DNA of 64,000 bases, from NCBI RefSeq assembly GCF_000733725.1, contig NZ_JMQM01000001.1, positions 62,001 to 126,000 on the forward strand, given 5' to 3'. A program made the translations under genes and the position numbers. Numbering within the stretch: the stretch's first letter is position 1; every line of letters starts with the position of its first letter. This document shows positions 17,889 through 25,037 of this stretch, piece after piece. The DNA is from Nitratireductor basaltis. Lineage in GTDB: Bacteria > Pseudomonadota > Alphaproteobacteria > Rhizobiales > Rhizobiaceae. The notes under the pieces were generated by a model that did no database searches, was not told the DNA's origin, and saw nothing but the letters and a program-made list of their open reading frames with translations.

Positions 17889-18950
17889 ATGTCCGAGACC
17901 ACCAAAGCCCAGATTCCCGTCACCGTGCTCACCGGCTATCTCGGTTCGGGCAAGACCACATTGCTCAACCGCATTCTGACCGAGGATCACGGCAAGCGCT
18001 ACGCGGTGATCGTCAACGAATTCGGCGAAATCGGCATCGACAATGATTTGATCGTGGAATCCGACGAGGAGATCTACGAGATGAACAATGGCTGCGTATG
18101 CTGCACAGTGCGCGGCGATCTGGTGCGCGTGGTCGAGGGGCTGACCCGCCGTCCCGGCCGCTTCGATGCCATCATCGTCGAGACCACGGGGCTTGCCGAT
18201 CCGGCTCCCGTCGCGCAGACCTTCTTCATGGACGACGATGTGCGGTCGAAGACCAAGCTTGACGCCGTCGTCGCCCTTGTGGATGCCAAGCATCTGCCGC
18301 TTCGCCTGAAGGACTCCAATGAAGCGGAAGACCAGATAGCCTTCGCCGATGTGGTCATTCTCAACAAGACCGACCTCGTGGATGATGCCGATCTGGCAGC
18401 GCTCGAAGCGACAATCCGCGTCATCAACCCTTCCGCGCGCATACACCGTGCAGAGCGTGCCGGCGTGGCATTGAATGAGGTGCTGGACCGGGGCGCATTC
18501 GATCTGAAGCGCGCGCTCGACAATGATCCGCATTTTCTGGAGCACGGGCATGAGGATCATGTCTGCGGGCCGGATTGCGATCATGACCATGATCACGAGC
18601 ATCACGACCATCACCATCATCACCACCATCACGGCGAGGTCTCACCCATCCATGATGCGGGCGTAAAGTCCTTCTCGTTTCGTGCGGGCGAGATGGACCC
18701 GAAGAAGTTCTTCCCCTGGATGGAGCGGAGCACGCAGCAGGACGGGCCGAACATTCTGCGCATGAAAGGCATCATCGCCTTTGCCGATGATCCGGAACGT
18801 TACGTTCTGCAGGGCGTGCACATGATCGTCGAAGGCGATCATCAACGCGCCTGGAAAGACGGCGAAAAGCGGGAGAGCCGTCTGGTCTTCATCGGGCGGG
18901 AGCTTGACGGCGAGCGTCTGAAGCGTGAATTCGAAGCCTGCCAGGCCTGA
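17889..18950 (+). CDS. CobW/COG0523 GTPase, putative metallochaperone
   Basis: G3E-type GTPase of 353 residues. Walker A is GYLGSGKTT near residue 16, and the COG0523 metal-binding motif is CVCC in [17 protein letters not shown] gives guanine specificity, and the C-terminal CobW domain starts with [11 protein letters not shown]. Between the domains (about residues 216-252) lies a stretch with about 20 histidines plus acidic residues and two cysteines, a typical zinc- or nickel-holding insert. Known relatives deliver zinc or cobalt to client enzymes. The upstream creatininase-family hydrolase is a metalloenzyme and could be a client, which is inference. No Zur-like palindrome is evident upstream. 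Confidence 0.9.
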   Translation: MSETTKAQIPVTVLTGYLGSGKTTLLNRILTEDHGKRYAVIVNEFGEIGIDNDLIVESDEEIYEMNNGCVCCTVRGDLVRVVEGLTRRPGRFDAIIVETTGLADPAPVAQTFFMDDDVRSKTKLDAVVALVDAKHLPLRLKDSNEAEDQIAFADVVILNKTDLVDDADLAALEATIRVINPSARIHRAERAGVALNEVLDRGAFDLKRALDNDPHFLEHGHEDHVCGPDCDHDHDHEHHDHHHHHHHHGEVSPIHDAGVKSFSFRAGEMDPKKFFPWMERSTQQDGPNILRMKGIIAFADDPERYVLQGVHMIVEGDHQRAWKDGEKRESRLVFIGRELDGERLKREFEACQA

Positions 18951-18998
18951 CTGTCGAAGTCGGGCCTTCATCTGCCCCCAACCAGGAATTTCCGCTTC

Positions 18999-19973
18999 AT
19001 GCCAACTGTTGCTCCGCTTGATCTTGATGCGCATTGCATCGCCGTTGCGTGGCTCGACGACGTGCCGCATTTCGCGCTCGCCGATGGCATGGTTCACCGG
19101 CTGGAGAACGGTCATGAAGAGGCGGAGGCCCATGACGGGCTCCTGTCGGCTGCCTATGACGCGGAAAACCAGCGTCTGATCACGGGCGGCGAAGACGGCC
19201 GCGTTGTCGCGGTGCGTTCGGGCGGGCGCGTGGAAGAACTTGCCAGCATGGAGCGCAAATGGATCTCCGTTGTGGCGGCCGGTCCGCAAAAGGCGGTCGC
19301 GTTCGCGGCCGGTCGCGTGGCAGAGGTCGTCTTTGCCGATGGCAAGCGCCGCAGCCTGGAGCATCCGCGCACGGTGGAGGGACTTTCCTTCGCGCCGAAA
19401 GGCATGCGCATCGGTGTGGCGCGCTACAACGGTGCGACGCTGCATTTCCCCGCGACCGAGGGTAAGCCGACCGAACTGGAATGGGCAGGTGCGCATACGG
19501 GCATCAGCTTTTCGCCCGATGGCAAGTTTCTCGTCACGACCATGCAGGAGAACGCGCTTCATGGGTGGAAGCTTGCCGATGGCAAGCATATGCGCATGGC
19601 CGGTTATCCCGCCAAGGTGAAAAGCTGGTCGTGGAGCGCGCGCGGGCGCTGGCTTGCGACGTCAGGGGCGCCTGCCGCAGTGGTCTGGCCGTTCCAGGCA
19701 AAGGACGGTCCGATGGGCAAGGCACCGCTGGAGCTTGGAACGCGCGGTGACGCGATGGTAACCCAGGTCGCCTGCCATCCGGCAGAGGACGTGGTGGCGA
19801 TTGGCTATACTGATGGCATGGTGCTGGCAGCCCGGTTCGCCGATGCGAAGGAAGTCCTGCTGCGCCGGCCTGGCGACAGCGCAATCTCGGCACTTGCCTG
19901 GGACAAGGCCGGGCGCAGGCTCGCCTTTGGCAGTGAAAGTGGCCAGTGCGGCGTGGTGGACATTTCCGGCTGA
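18999..19973 (+). CDS. WD40-repeat protein
   Basis: A 324-residue cytoplasmic protein without signal peptide. Repeating units such as LLSAAYDAENQRLITGGEDG, GISFSPDGKFLVTTMQEN and SWSARGRWLATSG show the beta-propeller pattern of WD40 proteins; about six or seven blades fit the length. No enzymatic motif is present. It follows the CobW-type gene by 48 bases on the same strand and probably shares its transcript, so a scaffold role in metal handling is possible but unproven. Confidence 0.83.
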   Translation: MPTVAPLDLDAHCIAVAWLDDVPHFALADGMVHRLENGHEEAEAHDGLLSAAYDAENQRLITGGEDGRVVAVRSGGRVEELASMERKWISVVAAGPQKAVAFAAGRVAEVVFADGKRRSLEHPRTVEGLSFAPKGMRIGVARYNGATLHFPATEGKPTELEWAGAHTGISFSPDGKFLVTTMQENALHGWKLADGKHMRMAGYPAKVKSWSWSARGRWLATSGAPAAVVWPFQAKDGPMGKAPLELGTRGDAMVTQVACHPAEDVVAIGYTDGMVLAARFADAKEVLLRRPGDSAISALAWDKAGRRLAFGSESGQCGVVDISG

Positions 19974-19974
19974 A

Positions 19975-20000
19975 CGATCCCGATCAGGTGATCAGGATCG
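19975..20000. terminator. Stem-loop shared by two convergent gene ends
   Basis: Two 12-base arms, CGATCCCGATCA and TGATCAGGATCG, pair with one mismatch around a GG loop. The hairpin starts just after the WD40 stop codon and covers the stop codon of the convergent glycerate kinase gene. No T-run follows on either strand, so it is only a possible bidirectional transcript end. Confidence 0.45.
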
Positions 20001-21264
20001 CGCGCAAATCGTTCACATTGGTGCCGGTGGGGCCGGGGGCATAAATGTCGCCGACGGCGTCGAACGCGCCCCAGGAATCGTGGCGGGCCAGAAGCACCTT
20101 CGGGTCGTGGCTTGCCGCACGCAGACGCGAGACGGTGGAGCCGTCAGCGAATGCACCGGCATTATCCTCTGAACCATCAATGCCGTCCGTATCGGCGGCG
20201 AAGGCGTGGATGCCGTCCTGCCCCTCAATCTCCAGTGCAAGCCCGAGCAGAAACTCGCTGTTGCGCCCGCCGCGCCCGCCCTTGCCCGTGATCGTGACGG
20301 TGGTTTCACCGCCTGAAAGAATGAGGGCAGGCCGCTGGAACGGGCGGTCATTCACGGCCACTTCGCGGGCAATGGCGCCGTGAACGCGCGCGACCTCGCG
20401 GGCCTCTCCCTCGATGGAATCCGAAAGAATATGCGCCTTCAGCCCCTGCTCGGCGGCGAGCTTTGCAGCAGCTTCCAGCGAGCGGGCGGCAGAGGCGATG
20501 ACGTGCACTTCGTTGCGCGAGAAACAGCTGTCATCGGGCAGGGGGGCATTGGCCGCATCGCTTTGCAGATGCTGCATCACGCGCTCGGGAAGCTTCATGC
20601 CATAGGCTTCGATGATTGCCAGCGCGTCCTCACGCGTCGCATTGTTGGGGACGGTCGGTCCTGACGACACGAGTGCGGGATCGTCACCGGGAATGTCGGA
20701 GACAACCAGAGAAACCACGCGTGCGGGATGGGCTGCAGCGGCCAGACGGCCACCCTTGATGCGCGAGATGTGCTTGCGGACCGTGTTCATCGCGGAAATC
20801 GGCGCGCCGGAAGCCAACAGGGCTTCGTTGACCGCGATCTCGTCTTCAAGCGTCAGATCACCGGCAGGCGCCGGGAGCAGGGCAGAGCCACCCCCGCAGA
20901 CAAGGGCGACGACGAGGTCATCTTCGCTCAAATTCTCCACAAGGCTCATCATGCGGGCGCTTGCTTCGAGGCCCGGCTGGTCGGGTACCGGGTGGGAGGC
21001 TTCCAGAACCTCGATCCGCTCGGTCGGTGCGGCATAGCCGTAGCGGGTCACCACTGCGCCTTCGAGCGGGCCATCCCATGCCTTTTCGAAAGCTGCTGCC
21101 ATCTGCGCGGCACCCTTGCCCGCTCCGATGACAATGGTGCGGCCCTTCGGCTTTTGGGGAAGGAAAGCGCGGATGGTCCGTTCAGGATCGGCGGCAGCTA
21201 CGGCAGCTTCAAACAGTGACTTGAAAAACTGTTTCGGATCACGCGCCCATACCTGATTGTCCAT
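19984..21264 (-). CDS. gckA: Glycerate 2-kinase (MOFRL family)
   Basis: A 426-residue member of the glycerate 2-kinase/TtuD family, which phosphorylates D-glycerate to 2-phosphoglycerate; older annotations call the family hydroxypyruvate reductase. The N-terminal domain holds TIVIGAGKGAAQMAAAFE and the glycine-rich VCGGGSALLPAP. The C-terminal MOFRL domain holds SGGETTVTITGKGGRGGRNSEF and the ending GPTGTNVNDLRAILI. The start overlaps the guaD stop region by 26 bases, so the two genes form one unit. In context it can take up glycerate made from the glyoxylate released by ureidoglycolate lyase (AllA), linking purine breakdown to central metabolism. Confidence 0.9.
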   Translation of the reverse strand: MDNQVWARDPKQFFKSLFEAAVAAADPERTIRAFLPQKPKGRTIVIGAGKGAAQMAAAFEKAWDGPLEGAVVTRYGYAAPTERIEVLEASHPVPDQPGLEASARMMSLVENLSEDDLVVALVCGGGSALLPAPAGDLTLEDEIAVNEALLASGAPISAMNTVRKHISRIKGGRLAAAAHPARVVSLVVSDIPGDDPALVSSGPTVPNNATREDALAIIEAYGMKLPERVMQHLQSDAANAPLPDDSCFSRNEVHVIASAARSLEAAAKLAAEQGLKAHILSDSIEGEAREVARVHGAIAREVAVNDRPFQRPALILSGGETTVTITGKGGRGGRNSEFLLGLALEIEGQDGIHAFAADTDGIDGSEDNAGAFADGSTVSRLRAASHDPKVLLARHDSWGAFDAVGDIYAPGPTGTNVNDLRAILIT

Positions 21265-22567
21265 TCAACTCCCCCTTGGCCGGTTTGCCCGCGACATAGG
21301 TTTCCACCACTGCGCGGTCGTCACCGAGGGTTTGCAGCACAAATAACTCTTCTGCAAGTGTTGAAACCCGCTCCATCCGTACGCTCATGGCCGGAACTGC
21401 CGAGGAATCAAGCACGACTAGGTCGGCTGTTGTTCCTTCTTCCAATGTGCCGATCTCGTCGGCAAGCGAGAGTGCCTCCGCATTCCCGCGGGTCAGTTGC
21501 CAGAAGGAGCCGAGCGGATCGAGCTTCTCGCCATTGAGCGCGATAACCTTGTAGGCTTCGTCCATTGTCCGCAGCATGGAATAGTTGGTGCCACCGCCCA
21601 CATCGGTGGCGGTCGCCATGCGCAGTGGCTTTTCGCGACGACGATAGCGCTGATAGTCGAAGAGACCGGAACCCAGAAACAGGTTGGATGTGGGACAGAA
21701 GACGGCGACAGATCCGCTTTCGGAAATGATGTCCGCCTCGCGCTCGGACAGATGGATGCAGTGGCCAAGCAGCGTCCTGGGCGTCAGGAGTCCATGGTCT
21801 TCATAGATGCCGGTATAGTCTTTCGCCTGCGGATAGAGCGACATTGTGAAGTCGATTTCCGCATGGTTTTCGCTCAGATGCGTCTGCACATGCAGGTCCG
21901 GGTGCTCGCGTAGCAGCGCGCCTGCCGCTTCAAGCTGTTCAGGCGTGGAGGTGATCGCAAAACGGGGGGTGATGGCATACTGGCAGCGGCTTTGGCCATG
22001 CCAGCGGCGGATAAGTTCCTTCGTGTCGTCATAGGATGTTTGCGCCGTGTCGGTCAGCGCTTCTGGTGCATTGCGGTCCATCATCACCTTGCCGGCGATG
22101 ATGCACATGTCGCGCTCGCAGGCCGCGGCGAACAGTGCGTCGGCACTCTCGGGATGCACGGAGCAATAGGCGGCCACGGTGGTGGTGCCCTGGCGCAAAA
22201 GTTCGTCCAGGAAGAAGCTTGCGATGCGCGCCGCATGGTCGGAATCGGCAAAGCGCATCTCTTCGGGGAAGGTGTAATTGTTCAGCCAGTCGAGCAGCTC
22301 GGCGCCGTAGCTTGCGATCACCTGCATCTGCGGGAAATGCGCATGCGTGTCGATGAAGCCCGGAAGGATCAGGTGCGGGCGGTGATCCACGATCTCGCAG
22401 TCGGCTGCGGCGTCCTTCAGATCGTCGAAGCTCCCCGCACGCAGAATGCGGCCCTCCTCGATGAGCAGGGCGCCATCTTCCTCATAGCGGAAGGAAGCAT
22501 TGTCATCGATGCCGTGCGGGCGGGCGAGGAATGTCAGCGTCCTGCCGCGGATCAGTTTCTTGGTCAT
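21239..22567 (-). CDS. guaD: Guanine deaminase
   Basis: Amidohydrolase of 442 residues that converts guanine to xanthine and ammonia. The zinc site is built from HAHFPQ (DTHAHFPQMQV near residue 75), His in VQTHLSEN, His in LGHCIHLSE and Asp in TDVGGGTNYSM, all typical of GuaD. It supplies xanthine to the XdhAB enzyme encoded nearby. It lies divergent from the LysR regulator at 22723 with a strong palindrome in the gap, and is overlapped at its end by the glycerate kinase gene. ATG at 22567 fits the usual length. Confidence 0.93.
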   Translation of the reverse strand: MTKKLIRGRTLTFLARPHGIDDNASFRYEEDGALLIEEGRILRAGSFDDLKDAAADCEIVDHRPHLILPGFIDTHAHFPQMQVIASYGAELLDWLNNYTFPEEMRFADSDHAARIASFFLDELLRQGTTTVAAYCSVHPESADALFAAACERDMCIIAGKVMMDRNAPEALTDTAQTSYDDTKELIRRWHGQSRCQYAITPRFAITSTPEQLEAAGALLREHPDLHVQTHLSENHAEIDFTMSLYPQAKDYTGIYEDHGLLTPRTLLGHCIHLSEREADIISESGSVAVFCPTSNLFLGSGLFDYQRYRRREKPLRMATATDVGGGTNYSMLRTMDEAYKVIALNGEKLDPLGSFWQLTRGNAEALSLADEIGTLEEGTTADLVVLDSSAVPAMSVRMERVSTLAEELFVLQTLGDDRAVVETYVAGKPAKGELNGQSGMGA

Positions 22568-22674
22568 GCGCCCTGTCTATCCCGATAATGTCGACCGCTC
22601 CATGCGAATGGTCGGTAAGCCAGGCGACTCTAAAGATCAATTCACAGCGGGAAACGATTCCGCCTCCGGATAAC

Positions 22675-22693
22675 TTTCAAGATTTTCTTGAAA
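22675..22693. promoter_or_regulatory. Palindrome between guaD and LysR genes
   Basis: TTTCAAGA and TCTTGAAA form a perfect 8-bp inverted repeat around TTT, ending 29 bases before the LysR start. It fits the T-N11-A scheme of LysR-type binding sites and is the obvious candidate for autoregulation and control of guaD. Binding is inferred. Confidence 0.5.
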
Positions 22694-22722
22694 ATAGGAC
22701 GTGATCATCGTTCTATCCCAGA

Positions 22723-23643
22723 ATGGCTTATCTGGATAATATCTCAGTATTCGTTCGTGTCGTGGAACTCGGTGGCCTTTCGGCCGCGGGTCGGGACATG
22801 AGGCTGTCTCCCGCTGTTGCGTCCAACCGTATAAAGGAACTCGAAAAGCATCTCGGCGTGCGGCTTTTCAACCGCACCACGCGCCAGCTTGTGCCCACCG
22901 AGCAGGGCACGGTGTTCTATGAGGGCGCGAAGAAGATCCTTGCTGCGGTGGATGAGGCAGAGGCCGCCATTGCCGCATTGTCCGGTCAGCCGCGCGGCGT
23001 GATCCGCGTCATGGCTCCTCTGGGGTTGGGACGCCGAATGATTGCCAGCGGCATTCCCTCCTTTCACGACCAGTACCCTGAAATCGAGGTGAGGCTTCGC
23101 CTCTCCGACCGTGAAGTGGACATGATGAAGGAAGGCATCGACGTTGCGTTCCGGCTTGGCGTTCTGGAAGATTCCAGTCTGCGCATGCGCGGTATCGCCG
23201 ATTGCGAACGTGTTCTTGCAGCCTCGCCCGGCTATATCGAGCGCCGCGGCATGCCGGAAAAGCCGGAAGACCTCGTGGAAGCCTCGCATGATTGCCTGCT
23301 CTTGAGATTTCCAGGCGCACGGGAATATTTCTGGACACTGCAGACGCCGGAAGGCCCTCAGAAATATCAGGTCGCCGGACCCTTCGACACCGATGACGGT
23401 GATGTGCTGACCTCCTGGGCGATCGAAGGCCGCGGGATCATCAACAAGCCGCGCTTCGAGATCGAAGGCTTCTTGCGCGATGGCAGGCTAAAGGTCGTGC
23501 TGCCGGAAAATCCGCCAGTCCCGGTCAAGCTCGCAGCTCTCTATCCGCACAAAAAATACCAGGACCCCAAGCTGCGCCTGCTCGTCGACTTCATGGCCGA
23601 ACGCTGCCAGCGCATGATCGGAGAAGCGTTGGCGGGGCGTTAG
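22723..23643 (+). CDS. LysR-family transcriptional regulator (CrgA-like)
   Basis: A 306-residue LysR-type regulator. The helix-turn-helix is GGLSAAGRDMRLSPAVASNRIKELE... at residues ~17-40, and the effector domain (RGVIRVMAPLGLGRRMI) matches the CrgA-like subgroup. It is divergent from guaD, making it a candidate regulator of purine breakdown, with a 19-base palindrome just before its own start. Its TAG stop overlaps the TAA of the convergent antitoxin gene by two bases. No ligand can be named from sequence. Confidence 0.88.
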   Translation: MAYLDNISVFVRVVELGGLSAAGRDMRLSPAVASNRIKELEKHLGVRLFNRTTRQLVPTEQGTVFYEGAKKILAAVDEAEAAIAALSGQPRGVIRVMAPLGLGRRMIASGIPSFHDQYPEIEVRLRLSDREVDMMKEGIDVAFRLGVLEDSSLRMRGIADCERVLAASPGYIERRGMPEKPEDLVEASHDCLLLRFPGAREYFWTLQTPEGPQKYQVAGPFDTDDGDVLTSWAIEGRGIINKPRFEIEGFLRDGRLKVVLPENPPVPVKLAALYPHKKYQDPKLRLLVDFMAERCQRMIGEALAGR

Positions 23644-23894
23644 GGTTTCAGCGTTTCCAACCCTCTGGTGACCAGTTCACGCATGAAGCGTTGATAAGGT
23701 AGGCCGCGTTTCGCTGCCTCCCGCTTGATCAGGTCAAGCTGATCTTTAGGCATGCGCATGTTTACACGCTCGGACTTGTGGGCAATCTCGAAGCGCATCG
23801 GCCTGAACTGTGAGAAATCAAGGTCAGAAAGATCTTGCTCGAGGAATGCTTCGGCTTCTTCGTCGGTTTTAAGTTCGGGAACTGTACGGGGCAT
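23640..23894 (-). CDS. CopG-family antitoxin
   Basis: An 84-residue protein encoded directly after a BrnT-type toxin gene, whose end it overlaps by 26 bases. The C-terminal half (RVNMRMPKDQLDLIKREAAKRGLPYQRFMRELVTRG) is split here by description only: a beta strand RVNMRM followed by two helices, the ribbon-helix-helix fold of CopG/BrnA antitoxins. The acidic N-terminal half is the likely toxin-binding part. Antitoxins of this kind usually repress their own operon, and an operator-like palindrome sits in the predicted promoter at 24181-24198. Confidence 0.85.
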   Translation of the reverse strand: MPRTVPELKTDEEAEAFLEQDLSDLDFSQFRPMRFEIAHKSERVNMRMPKDQLDLIKREAAKRGLPYQRFMRELVTRGLETLKP

Positions 23895-24168
23895 AGCGTT
23901 TCAACTCCTTTGCATGCATGTAGCGGGCGGAGATCGGCCGGATCACTTCCACATTACCTTTGCGGCGATAGGTGATAGCTACGAACATCGCTCGACCTTC
24001 TGCATTATGGCCGATTGCGATGAGACGCTCCTCATCGGCGGAATGCCGCTGGTCGGGTGCTATTAGAGGCTCATTTACCAGGGCGTATTCGATTTCTTCG
24101 GGGGAAACGCCATGTTTTCCGCATTTCGGCCAATTTCCGTCATCCCAGTCGAAATGCGTCCGGACCAT
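23869..24168 (-). CDS. brnT: BrnT-family toxin
   Basis: A 99-residue protein of the BrnT (RelE-like ribonuclease) family. It opens with FDWDDGNWPKCGKHGVSPEEIE, here noted as the FxWD...KHGVS block diagnostic of BrnT, and ends in the conserved strand and helix RKGNVEVIRPISARYMHAKE, in which Arg and Tyr are the usual active-site positions. It cuts mRNA in the studied Brucella homologue. Toxin precedes antitoxin, as in brnTA. The ATG lies only five bases from a near-consensus -10 box, so the mRNA may be leaderless. The module lies between xdhC and the LysR gene and looks like an insertion into the purine cluster. Confidence 0.85.
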   Translation of the reverse strand: MVRTHFDWDDGNWPKCGKHGVSPEEIEYALVNEPLIAPDQRHSADEERLIAIGHNAEGRAMFVAITYRRKGNVEVIRPISARYMHAKELKRYAPYSSRT

Positions 24169-24173
24169 GCGCT

Positions 24174-24202
24174 ATCTTATCAATTGTGTGTACAATTGAC
24201 AA
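24174..24202 (-). promoter_or_regulatory. Toxin-antitoxin promoter with operator in the spacer
   Basis: On the minus strand TTGTCA (-35, 24197-24202) and TAAGAT (-10, 24174-24179) are 17 bases apart. The inverted repeat CAATTGT-GTGT-ACAATTG (24181-24198) fills the spacer and touches the -35 box, the position expected for autorepression by the CopG antitoxin. Only five bases separate the -10 box from the toxin ATG, which predicts a leaderless or nearly leaderless transcript. Confidence 0.65.
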
Positions 24203-24207
24203 CACAC

Positions 24208-25005
24208 TTACATCAATGCCCGCATTACCTCTGCGGCTGCGAGCGCGGCGATGACGGCAGGGCGTTTGTCGCTGGTGGTGCCTCCTATGGGGCAGGTGAG
24301 GCGGGCGAGGTCACTCTGCTTGCCGCCGTTCTTGCCGTACCAGCTCTTGAAGGTGGCGCGTTTGGTTTTTGATCCGATCATGCCGACATAGAGCGCGTCC
24401 TTGCGGGCGAGCGCTTCCGAAACGATCAGGAAATCGAGCGCGTGGTCGTGCGTCAGGATCACGAAGGCGGAGCCTTCCGGTGCTGAGCGAACCGCGTCTT
24501 CGGGAACCGGGGTCAGGCGCTTTTCGACATCAGCGGTGATCTCTTCCAAAGCCTCGGGCCGCGTTTCGACGAGGACCGTGTGGAGGGGCAGGAGGCTCAG
24601 GGCCTCACTCAAGGCCTGGCCGACATGGCCACCGCCGAAAAGATAGACATGGGGTCGGGAGCGATCTCGAATGGCCGCATCTTCAAGAAGTCGGTTTCGG
24701 ATGGAGGGTGCGGCTAGTTCGATCTCCAGACCGACGCGACCGCCGCAGCACTGGCCGATTTCCGGGCCGAGCGGTATGTCCATCGTGCCATTGGCAAGGT
24801 TCTGCTCGATCAGTTCGCGCGCCTTTGCGATAGCCAGAAACTCCAGCTGCCCGCCGCCGATAGTATTGAAGATCGCGGCCGGCGAAACCAGCATCCATGC
24901 GCCTTCCTCGCGCGGCGTGGAGCCTTTCGCGCTTGTGACGCGGATGACTGCCGCGCGCGGATTGGCGTCCAGCCAAGTGCGAAGTCTGGCGGTGAGCTTG
25001 GTCAT
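24208..25005 (-). CDS. xdhC: Xanthine dehydrogenase accessory protein XdhC
   Basis: A 265-residue molybdenum-cofactor chaperone that loads and sulfurates the cofactor for XdhB. The N-terminal XdhC_CoxI domain holds VTSAKGSTPREEGAWMLV and GQCCGGRVGLEIE. The C-terminal Rossmann-like domain begins with VYLFGGGHVGQAL and carries VILTHDHALDF and YVGMIGSKTKRA. It lies 32 bases after xdhB and completes the order xdhA-xdhB-xdhC. The toxin-antitoxin promoter abuts its stop codon. Confidence 0.93.
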   Translation of the reverse strand: MTKLTARLRTWLDANPRAAVIRVTSAKGSTPREEGAWMLVSPAAIFNTIGGGQLEFLAIAKARELIEQNLANGTMDIPLGPEIGQCCGGRVGLEIELAAPSIRNRLLEDAAIRDRSRPHVYLFGGGHVGQALSEALSLLPLHTVLVETRPEALEEITADVEKRLTPVPEDAVRSAPEGSAFVILTHDHALDFLIVSEALARKDALYVGMIGSKTKRATFKSWYGKNGGKQSDLARLTCPIGGTTSDKRPAVIAALAAAEVMRALM

Positions 25006-25037
25006 GGCTTGAGACTAGCCGGAGCGTGAACCACGAT

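Noticed and set aside
18601-18636. Run of CAT/CAC triplets as a possible simple-sequence repeat
   Set aside because: It encodes the histidine-rich insert of the CobW-type GTPase in frame and is explained by metal binding.
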